From positions 1,194,501 through 1,258,500 of the forward strand of contig NZ_JACVVX010000001.1 in NCBI RefSeq assembly GCF_014534685.1: a stretch of 64,000 nt of DNA, in the 5' to 3' direction. Under the pieces are notes generated by a model, which had not been told where the DNA came from, made no database searches, and saw only the letters and a list, made by a program, of their open reading frames with translations. Shown one piece after another: positions 7,639-19,492 of the stretch (the first letter of the stretch is position 1; each line of letters opens with the position of its first letter). Source of the stretch: Oryzicola mucosus (lineage in GTDB: Bacteria; Pseudomonadota; Alphaproteobacteria; Rhizobiales; Rhizobiaceae). The position numbers were made by a program, and so were the translations under genes.

Positions 7639-9126
7639 ATGTCGTTCGAAAAGCTGGACCAGCTTGGTCGCCGCCTCGAAGCGCTGGAACACGCCATGTC
7701 GATCCTTGGTGCCGACGAGGCCACGCATATGGCCGTCGGCGGTGGAGAGAAACGTGCGGAGGCGATGTCCAACCTTGCCGGGCTGTATCATCGCCAGGCG
7801 ACCGCGCCGGAGGTTGCGGACTGGCTCGATGCCGCCGAAGGCGAATCTCTGGACGAGGACCAGTCGGCAGCCCTGCGTGAATTCCGCCGCCAGCACACCA
7901 ACATGACCTGCCTGCCGCCGGAATTCGTCGAGCGCCAGACGAGCGCGCGGATGCGTTCCGAGCAGCTTTGGCGTAGCCTGCGCGCCCAGAACGACTGGAC
8001 GTCCTTCGAGCCTGCGCTGGAGGGTGTCGTGCAACTCGTTCGCGAGGAAGCCCAACTGCGCGCCGAAGCGCTCGGGCTGGCTCCCTATGACGCGCTGATG
8101 GAACAATACGACCCCGGCAACCGTGTGGCCGACATTACCCCGGTGTTTGCGGAGCTCAAGGCGTTCCTGGTCGATTTCGTGCCCGAAGCGCTGGCCGTGC
8201 AGGAAGAGCGCCTTACCAAGACGCCCCTCAAGCCGCTCTCGGGCGTGTATCCGACCGAGCGGCAGCGCGAACTCGGGCTTGCGATGATGCAGGCGGTGGG
8301 CTTCGACCTCACGCGCGGCAGCCTGTCGGTCTCGCACCATCCGTTTTGTGGCGGTGTGCCGACCGATGTGCGCATCACCACGCGCTATAAGCAAAACGAG
8401 TTCCTGTCCGCGCTGATGGGGGTGCTGCACGAAACCGGCCATGCGCTCTACGAGCAGAACCTGCCGGCGGACTGGTCGCACTGGCCATCCGGCAAGGCGC
8501 GCGGCATGTCGGTGCATGAGAGCCAGAGCCTGTTCGTCGAAAAGCAGCTGGGGCGCAATCCGGCCTTCTGGCACTGGGCTTTGCCGGAGGTCGAAAAGCA
8601 TCTCGGCGAGGCCTGGACCATCGACGAAATCCTGCCGCATGTGCATCATGTGCAGCGCGGCCTGATCCGGGTCGACGCCGATGAGGTCACCTATCCGTTG
8701 CATGTCATCCTGCGCTACGAGTTGGAGCAGGAACTGGTCACGGGCAGGCTTGAAGTGGCCGATCTGACCGAGGCCTGGGACGCTAAGATGCAGGCCTATC
8801 TCGGCCTGTCCACCATCGACAATCCAGCCGACGGTCCGATGCAGGATGTGCATTGGCCGAGCGGCGCATTCGGTTATTTTCCGTCCTACACGCTGGGCGC
8901 GATGATGGCTGCCCAGCAATGGGCCGCTCTGATCAAAGCACACGGCTCAGCCGACGAGGACATCGCGAAGGGTGATTTTGAGGCGGTTAACGAGTGGCGG
9001 CGGGATAAGATCTGGTCGCAGGGATCGCGCTGGTCGACGCCGGAACTGATGGAAAAGGCGACAGGCGAAAAGCTCGATGCCCGATACTTCGCGGCGCATC
9101 TGAAAGCGCGCTACGGCAGGCCCTGA
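7639..9126 (+). CDS. M32 family metallocarboxypeptidase
   Basis: 495 residues, the normal length for M32 (thermostable carboxypeptidase Taq type). All family motifs are visible in order: HPF (234-236), DVRITTRY (243-250), the zinc motif HETGH (264-268), HESQS with the third ligand Glu (293-297), IRVDADEVTY, and MQDVHWPSG near the C terminus. It removes C-terminal residues from peptides in the cytoplasm (no signal peptide). An upstream AGGAG (7629-7633) supports the ATG at 7639. Monocistronic by appearance, convergent with lptE. Confidence 0.95.
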   Translation: MSFEKLDQLGRRLEALEHAMSILGADEATHMAVGGGEKRAEAMSNLAGLYHRQATAPEVADWLDAAEGESLDEDQSAALREFRRQHTNMTCLPPEFVERQTSARMRSEQLWRSLRAQNDWTSFEPALEGVVQLVREEAQLRAEALGLAPYDALMEQYDPGNRVADITPVFAELKAFLVDFVPEALAVQEERLTKTPLKPLSGVYPTERQRELGLAMMQAVGFDLTRGSLSVSHHPFCGGVPTDVRITTRYKQNEFLSALMGVLHETGHALYEQNLPADWSHWPSGKARGMSVHESQSLFVEKQLGRNPAFWHWALPEVEKHLGEAWTIDEILPHVHHVQRGLIRVDADEVTYPLHVILRYELEQELVTGRLEVADLTEAWDAKMQAYLGLSTIDNPADGPMQDVHWPSGAFGYFPSYTLGAMMAAQQWAALIKAHGSADEDIAKGDFEAVNEWRRDKIWSQGSRWSTPELMEKATGEKLDARYFAAHLKARYGRP

Positions 9127-9168
9127 AAGGGCCTGCGCCTATCGCCGCCGGCTTGAGCGGTCTTTTTT
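9118..9168 (+). terminator. Possible terminator between convergent genes
   Basis: AGGCCC-TGAAA-GGGCCT (9118-9134) overlaps the carboxypeptidase stop. A weaker GC-rich dyad and TTTTTT follow about 30 bases later at 9163-9168. Neither element alone is a classical terminator. Confidence 0.35.
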
Positions 9169-9838
9169 CTACTGCGCCGGCAGCAGGTCGGGATTGCCGG
9201 ACTGAGGCTTCGGCTGGATGACCAGTTCCGGATCGATCTCTTCCTGCTCGAAGGTGTCGGGAGTCGAACGGTTTTTCCGCAACAGGTCTTGTGCGACCGA
9301 AAGGCGGAGGAACTCGGCCAGTTCGCGCGCGGCGCGATTTTCCGCGTCTATGGTGGCGCGCCGCACGGCGAATTCCTGGCGAGGACGGTCGAAAGAAGCC
9401 CGCGCCATGCGCGAGCCGCTGGCCACGCGCTTGCCGGTCGCGGTTTCCGTCAGCCGGTAGCGGCCTGTGAGCTCGAGGGTGCCGGCGCTGGGCTCGTCAT
9501 CGTCGGAGGTGATCTGCACGATCGCCGCGGTTTCGATGCGCCTCCGGACATCCAACTCCAACGTATAGGCCGGCGTGGCGGCAGGGCCCTTTCCATTGCC
9601 GAACAGGTAGATCAAGTGGGTGCGCACCTCTTGTGCAAAGCGGGTGTCTTCGCGCCTGGGCGAAGGCTTTATGGCGATGGATGCCAGCTCCGCCTTCATC
9701 GACGTCGTCACGCCCGTCGATGAGGTCACGGGACTGTCCGAATAGAGCGGACGCACCTGGCAGGCCGAAAGCCCGGCGGATGCCGCCACGAGCAAAGTCG
9801 CGGCAAGGAAACGGCGGCTGAAGGGGGCGGTCATTCGC

Positions 9839-9852
<14 letters not shown>
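9169..9852 (-). CDS. lptE: LPS-assembly lipoprotein LptE
   Basis: 227 residues. The signal peptide ends in the lipobox LSAC followed by QVRPLYSD, the typical opening of alphaproteobacterial LptE-family lipoproteins. LptE plugs the LptD barrel in the outer membrane and helps deliver lipopolysaccharide to the surface. The ATG at 9852 has AGAGGA 6 bases upstream and overlaps the end of leuS by 14 bases; a second ATG at 9834 lacks a ribosome-binding site. The leuS-lptE pairing supports the call. The C-terminal tail (about 195-227) is acidic and Pro/Gln-rich. Confidence 0.88.
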
Positions 9853-12463
<2,611 letters not shown>

Positions 12464-12615
12464 GGGACGTTTTTCACTTAAAAGCATGCACGAGGCGCGA
12501 ACGGCTGCTTGGCCGTCCAAAAACATGGGTCCGGGTGTTCACCATGGATTCCAGGACCCGTCAACTCCGCTTGATCCCGGCCGGGGAAAAAGCAGCAGGA
12601 TCAGGACCAATTGGC

Positions 12616-13278
12616 ATGGAAAAGTCGGTCGAACAGCTTGCCCTGGTGAAGAACAGGATCGCGCAGGCCGAAAGCGAGGCGAAGCGCACGGAGGGTTCGG
12701 TCGTGCTGGTCGCGGTGTCGAAAACCTTCGATGCCGGGCACATCCGGCCCGTCATCGAGGCTGGGCAGCGTGTGTTCGGTGAAAACCGCGTGCAGGAAGC
12801 GCAAGGCAAATGGCCTGCGTTGAAGACGGAGTATCCCGATCTCGAACTGCATCTCATTGGACCGCTGCAATCCAACAAAGCCAGGGAAGCGGTGGCGCTT
12901 TTCGACGTGATCGAGACGGTAGACCGGGAAAAGATCGCCGCTGAACTGTCCAAGGAAATCTCCAGGCAGGGCAGGGCCGTGCGGCTTTACGTGCAGGTCA
13001 ACACCGGCTCCGAGCCGCAAAAGGCGGGAATCGAACCCAACGATGCCGTCGCCTTCGTCGAGCGCTGCCGCGCCGTCCATGGGCTGATCATCGAGGGACT
13101 GATGTGCATTCCGCCCGCGGACGAGAATCCGGGGCCGCATTTCGCGCTGTTGGAAAAGCTTGCGCGGCAGGCCGGCGTCGAAAAACTATCGATGGGCATG
13201 TCCGGCGACTATGATGTGGCGGTCGGCTTCGGCGCCACCAGCGTCCGCGTCGGCTCTGCCATTTTCGGGCAACGCTGA
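12616..13278 (+). CDS. yggS: YggS/PROSC-family pyridoxal-phosphate homeostasis protein
   Basis: 220 residues in a single alanine-racemase-like barrel. Lys36 in LVAVSKTF is the PLP Schiff-base lysine. FGENRVQE, HLIGPLQSNK and the C-terminal SMGMSGDYDVAVGFG followed by VRVGSAIFG are the family signatures. YggS proteins are cytoplasmic, bind PLP without clear catalysis, and buffer the cofactor and amino/keto-acid pools. The gene is divergent from leuS. An in-frame ATG exists at 12544, but its extra 24 residues do not resemble the family. The ribosome-binding site for 12616 is weak. Confidence 0.94.
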   Translation: MEKSVEQLALVKNRIAQAESEAKRTEGSVVLVAVSKTFDAGHIRPVIEAGQRVFGENRVQEAQGKWPALKTEYPDLELHLIGPLQSNKAREAVALFDVIETVDREKIAAELSKEISRQGRAVRLYVQVNTGSEPQKAGIEPNDAVAFVERCRAVHGLIIEGLMCIPPADENPGPHFALLEKLARQAGVEKLSMGMSGDYDVAVGFGATSVRVGSAIFGQR

Positions 13279-13474
13279 CCGACCGAGGGACCGCCTGCAG
13301 AGCGCGCGAGCACGATATCAATAAGTGAAGGGCCGGACGGGACAAGCGCTCGTCTGCCGTTTCGTTGGCCAAGGGGAGAAACCGGGAAAATCCTACCCTT
13401 GTTCGCTGTACCGTCAAGCCCGGTTGACACGGCCCTTCAGGCCAATAATGCGCTTTGGAAAGAAGGGTTCCGCA

Positions 13475-14683
13475 CTATCTTTCGAGCCATGACAGCATAC
13501 CCTGCGCAGCCGCGCGACCTGTCGCCAGGCAAGCCGTGAGAAGATAGCCGCCTGTCGGCGCTTCCCAGTCGAGCATCTCACCGGCGGCGAACACGCCAGG
13601 CATCTTCTTCACCATGTAACCTTCATCGAGCGCCTGCCAGGCAAGCCCGCCGGCCGAGGAAATCGCCTCAGTGATGGGACGTGGGCGCAGCAGCGGGACA
13701 GGCAGTGCCTTGATGGATGACGCGAGGCGGGCGGGGTCGTACTGGCTTTCCGGTCCCAGAAGTTCGCGCAGCAGCGCAGCCTTGACGCCGTCCAGCCCGG
13801 TCGCCTTGCGCAGGCGGTTGGAAAAACTTGCCTTGCCATGCTGCCGGCTCAGATCTCGCGCAAGTTTTTCCTTCGTCCGTCCCGGTGTCAGATCGAGATA
13901 CAGTTCCGCCCGTCCATATGCCTTCAGGCTTTCCCGCAGTGCCTGCGCGTGGGCGTAGACAAGGCTGCCTTCGATGCCGTGGCGGGAGATGACGAATTCG
14001 CCCGGGACGCTGCCAGCCGATGACGTCGCCGCAACGGACTTTACCGGGGAACCGGCGAAGCGCGTGACAAAATGCTCGTTCCACGCGACGTCGAAGCCAC
14101 AATTTGCGGGTTCGAACGCGTTAACCTGCACGCCCTTGCCACCCAGCCAAGGCACCCAGGCCGCATCGGACCCGAGGCGTGGCCAGCTTGCACCGCCGAG
14201 AGCCAGGAGAACCGCATCCGCGCGGACGCTTTTGCGTCCTTGCGCCGTCTGAAAGACCAGTTCCTCGCCTTCGAAGCCGGCCCAGCGATGCCGCGTCAAA
14301 ATCTTGACTCCCTGCGTCTCCAGCCGTGCCCGCCAGGCCCGCAGCAGTGGCGAGGCTTTCATGACGGTCGGAAAGACGCGGCCGGACGTGCCGACGAAGG
14401 TCTCGGTGCCGAGGCTCGCCGCCCAGTCCCTCACATGGCTTGGCGTGAAAGTCTCGAGCGCCGGGCGAAGGTGAGGTTCAGATTCGCCGAAGCGGCTGGC
14501 AAAAAGAGCAAAATCCTCGGAATGGGTAATGTTCAGCCCGGATTTTCCGGCAAGCAGAAATTTTCTGCCCGGCGTCGGCATGGCTTCATAGACGGTGACG
14601 GCGTGTCCCGCTGCCGAAAGCATCTCGGCGGCGGCCAGTCCGGCAGGACCGCCGCCGATGATGGCGATGTCACGCGCTGGCAT
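13475..14683 (-). CDS. TIGR03862-type NAD(P)/FAD-dependent flavoprotein (HI0933-like)
   Basis: 402 residues. The N terminus has the dinucleotide motif IIGGGPAGLAAAEMLSAAGH, followed by GRKFLLAGKSGLNITHSE, the marker of the HI0933/YhiN group of BaiN-type flavoproteins. The FAD-closing segment GVFAAGEMLDWEAPTGGYLL is at the C terminus. The true substrate of these enzymes is unsettled. It starts 18 bases after the GFA-family gene on the same strand and is probably its operon partner. Confident on family, not on reaction. Confidence 0.9.
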   Translation of the reverse strand: MPARDIAIIGGGPAGLAAAEMLSAAGHAVTVYEAMPTPGRKFLLAGKSGLNITHSEDFALFASRFGESEPHLRPALETFTPSHVRDWAASLGTETFVGTSGRVFPTVMKASPLLRAWRARLETQGVKILTRHRWAGFEGEELVFQTAQGRKSVRADAVLLALGGASWPRLGSDAAWVPWLGGKGVQVNAFEPANCGFDVAWNEHFVTRFAGSPVKSVAATSSAGSVPGEFVISRHGIEGSLVYAHAQALRESLKAYGRAELYLDLTPGRTKEKLARDLSRQHGKASFSNRLRKATGLDGVKAALLRELLGPESQYDPARLASSIKALPVPLLRPRPITEAISSAGGLAWQALDEGYMVKKMPGVFAAGEMLDWEAPTGGYLLTACLATGRAAAQGMLSWLER

Positions 14684-14701
14684 GGACGATATCCGGACAG
14701 T

Positions 14702-15112
14702 TCAAATGTCCTCGCCAGGCCAGGACTTGATGTCCGGCATATCCGGCACCCAGGGCAGGGCGGACTTGCGCCAGATTTCATGCGTCGGCGGCAAAATCTC
14801 GCGCTGCTTCAGCGCACCGACGCGCACGGCATAGACCTCGGGCTCACGGTCGGCCGATGTCGAATAGATCGGTGTGCCGCACTGACCGCAGAAGCCTTGC
14901 GCCCGCAGCGCACCGCTTTCGGCCGTCTTAACATAGACTGCGGGCTGACCGCTCGTGAGGGTGAAATCCTCGGCCGTGCAGGGTACGGAAACGCGGAAAG
15001 CCGTTCCGGTCAGTGTCTGGCAATCGGTGCAATGGCAGATGCTGACCTTCGATGGCTCGATCTCGGCGGTAAAGGTCAGGGCGCCACAATGGCAGGAACC
15101 GTCGACACGCAT
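14702..15112 (-). CDS. GFA-family zinc protein (Gfa-like / CENP-V domain)
   Basis: 136 residues. Seven Cys in the family pattern: SCHCGAL (7, 9), ICHCTDCQ (26, 28, 31) and GFCGQCGT (75, 78). These bind two zinc ions in the Gfa/Mss4-like fold. The founding member was described as a glutathione-formaldehyde activating enzyme, though most homologues have no proven activity. The ATG at 15112 has GGAG 7 bases upstream; the longer in-frame start does not. It lies between the hydroxypyruvate-isomerase-like gene and the flavoprotein. Confidence 0.92.
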   Translation of the reverse strand: MRVDGSCHCGALTFTAEIEPSKVSICHCTDCQTLTGTAFRVSVPCTAEDFTLTSGQPAVYVKTAESGALRAQGFCGQCGTPIYSTSADREPEVYAVRVGALKQREILPPTHEIWRKSALPWVPDMPDIKSWPGEDI

Positions 15113-15195
15113 GGCGGTCTCCTTCGGTTTGAGATTGGCGTTATCTGTCACGTCGGGGCGGCAAAAAGCAAGGCAGCGCCTGCTTGCGAGCCGGG

Positions 15196-15978
15196 TCACA
15201 CGGTAAAAGCGTCGCGGAACCGCTGCAGGGCAACCTCGTCATCGCCCGATGCCCAGGCCTCCAACCCGATCGTGCCGGCATAGCCCATCTCTGCCAGGGC
15301 GCGCGCGATGGCGGGATAGTTGATCTCGCCCGTTCCCGGCTCGCGGCGGCCAGGTACGTCGGCGACCTGGATCTCGCCAATGAACGGCAGCGCCCGTCTG
15401 CAGAGCTCGATCAAATTCCCCTCGCCGATCTGCGCGTGATAAAGGTCGAGATTGAGCTTGAGGGAAGGCCGGTCGACTGCGGAAACCAGCGCCAGCGTGT
15501 CCTCCGCTTTGGCGAAGGGCGTGCCGGGGTGGTCGGTGGCGGTGTTGAGATTTTCGAGCACGAAGGTCACACCTTCGCGTTCGCCGAGATCTGCGATGCG
15601 GTTCAGCGTCTCGCGTGCCTTCAACCACATCGCGCCCGTCACCGTCTCCACCGGTTTAACAGGCCATCCCTTGCCGTCGAGGCCGGTGCCGTGCAGGTTG
15701 AGGCGCGGGCAATTGAGCGTCCGGGCAACCGGTATCGACTGCTCGGCCGTGTGCAGCAAGGCATCGGCCCCTTCGTCGTCGGCAAGCGAGCCGGAAATGT
15801 ATCCTGTCATCGACGAGAATGTCGCGCCTGATCCGGCGAGGGCATTAATGTCGTGCCGCGTCCAGTCCCATATCTCGCAGTGGAAGCCCAACTCGGTGAT
15901 GCGGGCAACGCGTTCCGGCATCGGCTGCGACAGAAAGATCATCTCCGCGCAGACGGCGAGGGTGAATGGCTGCGGCAT
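15196..15978 (-). CDS. Hydroxypyruvate isomerase-like TIM-barrel protein
   Basis: 260 residues of AP-endonuclease-2/xylose-isomerase-like TIM barrel. It carries VLENLNTATDHPG (metal-binding Glu on a mid-barrel strand), LKLNLDLYHAQIGEGNL (Asp/His pair), GEIQVADVPGRREPGTGEINY and a C-terminal GLEAWASGDDE. These match the hydroxypyruvate isomerase (Hyi/Gip) and OtnI group that isomerises 3-carbon or 4-carbon keto acids. AAGGGA lies 6 bases before the ATG at 15978. No glyoxylate or tartronate genes are adjacent, so the exact substrate is open. Confidence 0.88.
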   Translation of the reverse strand: MPQPFTLAVCAEMIFLSQPMPERVARITELGFHCEIWDWTRHDINALAGSGATFSSMTGYISGSLADDEGADALLHTAEQSIPVARTLNCPRLNLHGTGLDGKGWPVKPVETVTGAMWLKARETLNRIADLGEREGVTFVLENLNTATDHPGTPFAKAEDTLALVSAVDRPSLKLNLDLYHAQIGEGNLIELCRRALPFIGEIQVADVPGRREPGTGEINYPAIARALAEMGYAGTIGLEAWASGDDEVALQRFRDAFTV

Positions 15979-16065
15979 GGCAGATCCCTTTTGGCAGACT
16001 CGCTCCCGACTGGAGCTTATGCCACGCTGCCTTTTTGGCTCTCGCACGGCAAGGACTATCCGGCC

Positions 16066-16872
16066 TCAGCGCCGGAGATAAAGCCACAGGGTCGTCGGCG
16101 CCAGCACCGCCGTGAGAACCACAGGCGCGATCAATGCCAGGAGGATTTCGCCGAGGCTCACGCCGCCGCCCATCAGGCCGCGTATCGCTGATGTCATCAA
16201 TGATACCGGATTGACATCGACAAAGGCGCGCAGCCAGTCCGGCATGGTTGCGGGGTCGACCATGATGTTGGAGGCAAAGACCAGTGGAAACAGGAAGGTG
16301 AAACCGAGCGTCATCACCGTGGTCGGCGTGCGGATCAGCAAGCCCAACACGATGAAAATCCATCCCATGCCGAAGCCGATGGCAATCAACATGGCGAAAG
16401 CGGCGATGATGCCGAACAAGCCCGCCTCGGGCCGATACCCCAGGATCAGGCCGATGATCAGGATGATCGTCCCGGCGATCAGATGGCGCAGTATGTCGCC
16501 CACCATCAGGCCGGCGAAGGGCGCCAGCGACCAGATCGGCAGCGAACGAAACCGATCGAACAAACCTTTGCCCAAATCGGTCGACAGACCCATGCCGGAA
16601 TAGACCGCGTTGAACACCACGGTCTGGACCAGGATGCCGGGCAGGAAAAACTGCAGATATTCGCTTGGCGAGCCGGCCAAGGCGCCGCCGAACACGAAGG
16701 TGAACAGCAGCGTGAACATGATCGGCGTCATCACCAGGTCGAAGAGCTGTTCTGGCACATGCTTGAATTTCAGCACCGCGCGCCACCCGAAGACGAGCGC
16801 GTTCGACAGCGCGGAGGGTGTCGAGGGTCGGGCCACTTTCGGTAGCTTTTGCAGCTGTGAGGTGTCGCTCAT
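16066..16872 (-). CDS. ABC-2 type exporter permease (DrrB-like)
   Basis: 268 residues with six hydrophobic segments and an ABC-2 permease layout: SNALVFGWRAVLKFK at the start, VMTPIMFTLLFTFVFGGAL, FFLPGILVQTVVFNA, and a final VLTAVLAPTTLWLYLRR. Residues GMGLSTDLGKGLFDRFRSLPI are the family-typical amphipathic coupling region. Its ATG overlaps the stop of the ATPase gene by 4 bases, so the two form one exporter. DrrAB-type pumps expel drugs or lipids; the cargo here is unknown. Confidence 0.92.
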   Translation of the reverse strand: MSDTSQLQKLPKVARPSTPSALSNALVFGWRAVLKFKHVPEQLFDLVMTPIMFTLLFTFVFGGALAGSPSEYLQFFLPGILVQTVVFNAVYSGMGLSTDLGKGLFDRFRSLPIWSLAPFAGLMVGDILRHLIAGTIILIIGLILGYRPEAGLFGIIAAFAMLIAIGFGMGWIFIVLGLLIRTPTTVMTLGFTFLFPLVFASNIMVDPATMPDWLRAFVDVNPVSLMTSAIRGLMGGGVSLGEILLALIAPVVLTAVLAPTTLWLYLRR

Positions 16873-17882
16873 AGGGTTGCCTCCTCGCGGCTGGTGTCTG
16901 TTCCAGGCTGTCCCGTCAGGGCGAAGAAAACCTCGTCCAGGCTTGGTTGTCCCATGGAGAAGTTCGACAGTTCGATGCCTTGGCCGACAAGAACAGCAAG
17001 CGCTTCGTTGGCGTCCTTAGCCGTTCCGGCCAGGATGGACAGTTCGGCGCCCTCGGTGCTGCGGTTCGCCTTATGCCCGAGCCGCTGTTCCAAAATGCCT
17101 GCCGCCTCGTCGAGACGGGCGGGATCGGCTATCGCCACATGCAGGAAGCCCGAGCCGGTTGCCGCCTTCAATTCGCGGCTGGTGCCTTCGGCGATCTTCT
17201 TGCCGCGATCGATGACGGCGATTCGCGCGGCCAGCTGGTCGGCTTCTTCAAGATATTGCGTGGTGAGCAGGATGGTCACGCCCGAGTCGGCCAAGCCGCG
17301 GATCATGGCCCAGACGTCCTTGCGCGCCTTGGGATCGAGGCCGGTGGTGGGCTCGTCGAGAAACAGCACGCCCGGCGTGACGATGAGCGAGGCAGCGATA
17401 TCCAGCCTGCGCCGCATGCCGCCGGAATAGTCCTTCACCTGCTTCGTCGCCGCAGCCGAAAGGTCGAAGGCGGCGAGGAGATCGTCGGCCCGCGCCTTGG
17501 CCGCACGACCACGAAATCCCCACAGTCGAGCGAGCAGCACGAGGTTCTCACGGCCCGTCAGATCCTCGTCGAGCGAGGCGAACTGGCCCGTCATGGCGAT
17601 GGCGGTGGGGACAGCATGCGGCGCGCTGATGAGATCGTGACCCATCACGCTGGCCGAGCCGGCGTCGGGCCGGGTCAGCGTTGCTAGCATGCGCATCAGC
17701 GTGGTCTTACCGGCGCCGTTCGGCCCCAGCACGGCAAAGATGATGCCGCGCGGCACGTCGAGGTCGATGCCGTCGACCGCGCGCACGTCGCCGAACGCTT
17801 TCACCAGACCACGCGCGGAAATGGCGTTTGGGGAGGCATCCAAGGGTGCATTCAGCTTGATGGCTGGGGATGTGTCGTTCAT
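16869..17882 (-). CDS. ABC exporter ATPase (DrrA-like)
   Basis: 337 residues. Walker A GPNGAGKTT near 53-61, the Q-loop, signature YSGGMRRRLDIAASL and Walker B VLFLDEPTTGLD are intact. A C-terminal domain of about 100 residues ending with LDEVFFALTG is typical of the DrrA/NodI group of exporters. The 4-base overlap with the permease gene shows a two-gene operon. A dyad GGGCTC-GAAGT-GAGCCC (17913-17929) sits about 30 bases before the start and could act in the leader. No regulator gene is adjacent. Confidence 0.94.
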   Translation of the reverse strand: MNDTSPAIKLNAPLDASPNAISARGLVKAFGDVRAVDGIDLDVPRGIIFAVLGPNGAGKTTLMRMLATLTRPDAGSASVMGHDLISAPHAVPTAIAMTGQFASLDEDLTGRENLVLLARLWGFRGRAAKARADDLLAAFDLSAAATKQVKDYSGGMRRRLDIAASLIVTPGVLFLDEPTTGLDPKARKDVWAMIRGLADSGVTILLTTQYLEEADQLAARIAVIDRGKKIAEGTSRELKAATGSGFLHVAIADPARLDEAAGILEQRLGHKANRSTEGAELSILAGTAKDANEALAVLVGQGIELSNFSMGQPSLDEVFFALTGQPGTDTSREEATL

Positions 17883-18191
17883 CGCAATCTATCCGATATC
17901 GGTGAGCGGACCGGGCTCGAAGTGAGCCCCTCTATAACAGGTCGGCCAGGGCCATGCAGCGTGGCAGCCTAAATCTGCTGACAGATCGAGACAGCGGCGC
18001 TTAGAGCTGCGTAAGGCCTAGGGCCGTGTCGCTCTCAGGCACGATATTGAGCGAAGGTCACTTGGAAGAGCATACTGTCGGCACGCTTGGAGAGCCGGTT
18101 CCGACAAGATGGCACGCCTCTCTAAAGAGGTCCACATCAATGCAGCCCTGCTTCCATTCGGCGGGCGTGGTTCTTCGCTAGGGGAGGTCGA
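17883..18191. other. Intergenic region between drrA-like gene and tRNA-Ser
   Basis: About 310 bases with no convincing gene. It holds the GGGCTC/GAGCCC dyad at 17913-17929 and a weak CCTCT-CTAA-AGAGG hairpin at 18117-18130. I see no clear terminator for the tRNA and no integrase or attachment duplication. Confidence 0.5.
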
Positions 18192-18281
18192 TGGCGGAGA
18201 AGGAGGGATTCGAACCCCCGATGAGCTTGCACCCATGCCGCATTTCGAGTGCGGTGCATTCGACCACTCTGCCACTTCTCC
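18192..18281 (-). tRNA. tRNA-Ser (CGA anticodon)
   Basis: Read on the minus strand, the gene starts GGAGAAGTGGCAGAG and ends with acceptor strand CTTCTCC, discriminator G and an encoded CCA (18194-18192). The anticodon stem CCGCA/TGCGG closes the loop CTCGAAA, giving anticodon CGA for UCG codons. A long variable arm and a GGTTCGAATCC T-arm complete a 90-nt serine tRNA. Confidence 0.97.
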
Positions 18282-18646
18282 GCGGTCATGGTCGGCCGTT
18301 TCCGGCGCGGCGCACTAAATAACGAGTCGGCGCCCCCGACACAAGGCCCTTTATGGGATTGGCGTAATTCTTTGCAACCGGTCCTGCTTGGAGTGCTTTA
18401 GATCCTGGCGCTGCAAGCAAGGGGTAGCCTGATCTGTCGCGCCTTAGCCCGAGAGCGACAGTCGCCGCGCTTGGCTTTCTTCGCCGCGCTTGCCTTGACG
18501 CACCGGCAGTCTTCCAGTATGGACAGCCTGCATTCGGCGTGGGGGATTCTCCGCGCCGCTTGTATTTTGGACCCGCAGACTGACAAAAAGACGGCCGGGA
18601 CGCCAAGGCGTTCCATAAAGGCCGACCGAACAGCGAAAGGCAAAAA
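18282..18646. other. Leader and promoter region of rplU
   Basis: About 365 bases without a gene, between tRNA-Ser (other strand) and rplU. It holds the putative rplU promoter at 18495-18523 and a leader of over 110 nt ending in GAAAGG before the rplU ATG. I did not recognise a known ribosomal-protein leader fold. Confidence 0.5.
18495..18523 (+). promoter_or_regulatory. Putative sigma-70 promoter for rplU-rpmA
   Basis: TTGACG (18495-18500), 17-base spacer, TATGGA (18518-18523). Spacing is ideal and it faces the ribosomal protein genes. Confidence 0.5.
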
Positions 18647-19066
18647 ATGTTCGCAGTCATCAAAACGGGCGGCAAGCAGTATCGCGTCGCCGCCAATGAC
18701 GTCATCAAGGTCGAGAAGCTCGCCGGCAATGCCGGTGACATCATCGAGATCGCAGAAGTTCTCGCCGTCGGCGAGGGCGAAAATGCAGAAATCGGCGCTC
18801 CGTTCGTTTCGGGTGCGATCGTTACGGCTGAGGTGGTCGAGCACGGCCGCGCCAAGACCGTCATCGCGTTCAAGAAGCGACGCCGGCAGAATTCCCGCCG
18901 CGCACGCGGCAACCGTCAGCACAACACCACCTTGCGGATCTCCGAGATCCTGACCGGTGGTGCCAAGCCGTCCAAGGCAGCTGCGGCCAAGGCCGATGCA
19001 GCCGATGACAAGCCCGCGAAGAAGGCAGCGCCGAAGAAGGCCGAAGCCGTCGCGGAAGCCGAATAA
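18647..19066 (+). CDS. rplU: 50S ribosomal protein L21
   Basis: 139 residues. The conserved L21 core covers the first ~103 residues: [20 protein letters not shown], the variable [19 protein letters not shown] and the basic [17 protein letters not shown]. An Ala/Lys-rich extension (about 104-139) is added, as is common in rhizobia. It binds 23S rRNA in the large subunit. The gene precedes rpmA by 25 bases, the near-universal bacterial pairing. Confidence 0.98.
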   Translation: MFAVIKTGGKQYRVAANDVIKVEKLAGNAGDIIEIAEVLAVGEGENAEIGAPFVSGAIVTAEVVEHGRAKTVIAFKKRRRQNSRRARGNRQHNTTLRISEILTGGAKPSKAAAAKADAADDKPAKKAAPKKAEAVAEAE

Positions 19067-19091
19067 GTAGAGCGACTGAAGGAGAAGACCC

Positions 19092-19361
19092 ATGGCACAT
19101 AAGAAAGCTGGCGGTTCGTCGCGCAACGGTCGCGATTCAGAGTCCAAGCGTCTTGGCGTGAAGAAGTTCGGCGGCGAAGCTGTGATCGCCGGCAACATCA
19201 TCATTCGTCAACGCGGCACGCAGTGGCACCCGGGCGTCAATGTCGGCATCGGCAAGGACCACACCCTTTTTGCGCTGTCCGAAGGCGCGGTTACGTTTAA
19301 CAAAAAAGCCAACGGCCGAACCTACGTGTCGGTAAACCCGATGCTTAAAGCCGCGGAGTAG
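19092..19361 (+). CDS. rpmA: 50S ribosomal protein L27
   Basis: 89 residues, full length. The start [20 protein letters not shown] is the classical unprocessed proteobacterial L27 N terminus, whose tail reaches the peptidyl transferase centre. AAGGAGAAG precedes the ATG. It is followed by a strong terminator, so rplU-rpmA forms a two-gene unit. Confidence 0.98.
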   Translation: MAHKKAGGSSRNGRDSESKRLGVKKFGGEAVIAGNIIIRQRGTQWHPGVNVGIGKDHTLFALSEGAVTFNKKANGRTYVSVNPMLKAAE

Positions 19362-19431
19362 CCGGTTCCGCACCTCGATACCGGCACCCATCTCAGGGAA
19401 CCGGTGTCTGGCCAAGCCAGGAAAAGGATCA

Positions 19432-19460
19432 GGGGAGATGGGTCGCCATCTCCCCTTTTT
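19432..19460 (+). terminator. Rho-independent terminator of rplU-rpmA
   Basis: Perfect 10-bp stem GGGGAGATGG (19432-19441), loop GTCG, CCATCTCCCC (19446-19455), then TTTTT. Confidence 0.9.
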
Positions 19461-19492
19461 CTTTGTTTTTATTTGAGCCTGGAGGTCATGAC

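Noticed and set aside
7441-8943. 500-codon minus-strand open frame opposite the M32 peptidase
   Set aside because: Antisense shadow of a gene with all family motifs; composition is Arg/His/Gly-rich and not protein-like.
18192-18281. tRNA-Ser as an island attachment site
   Set aside because: No integrase, no duplicated tRNA 3' end and no shift in gene style next to it.
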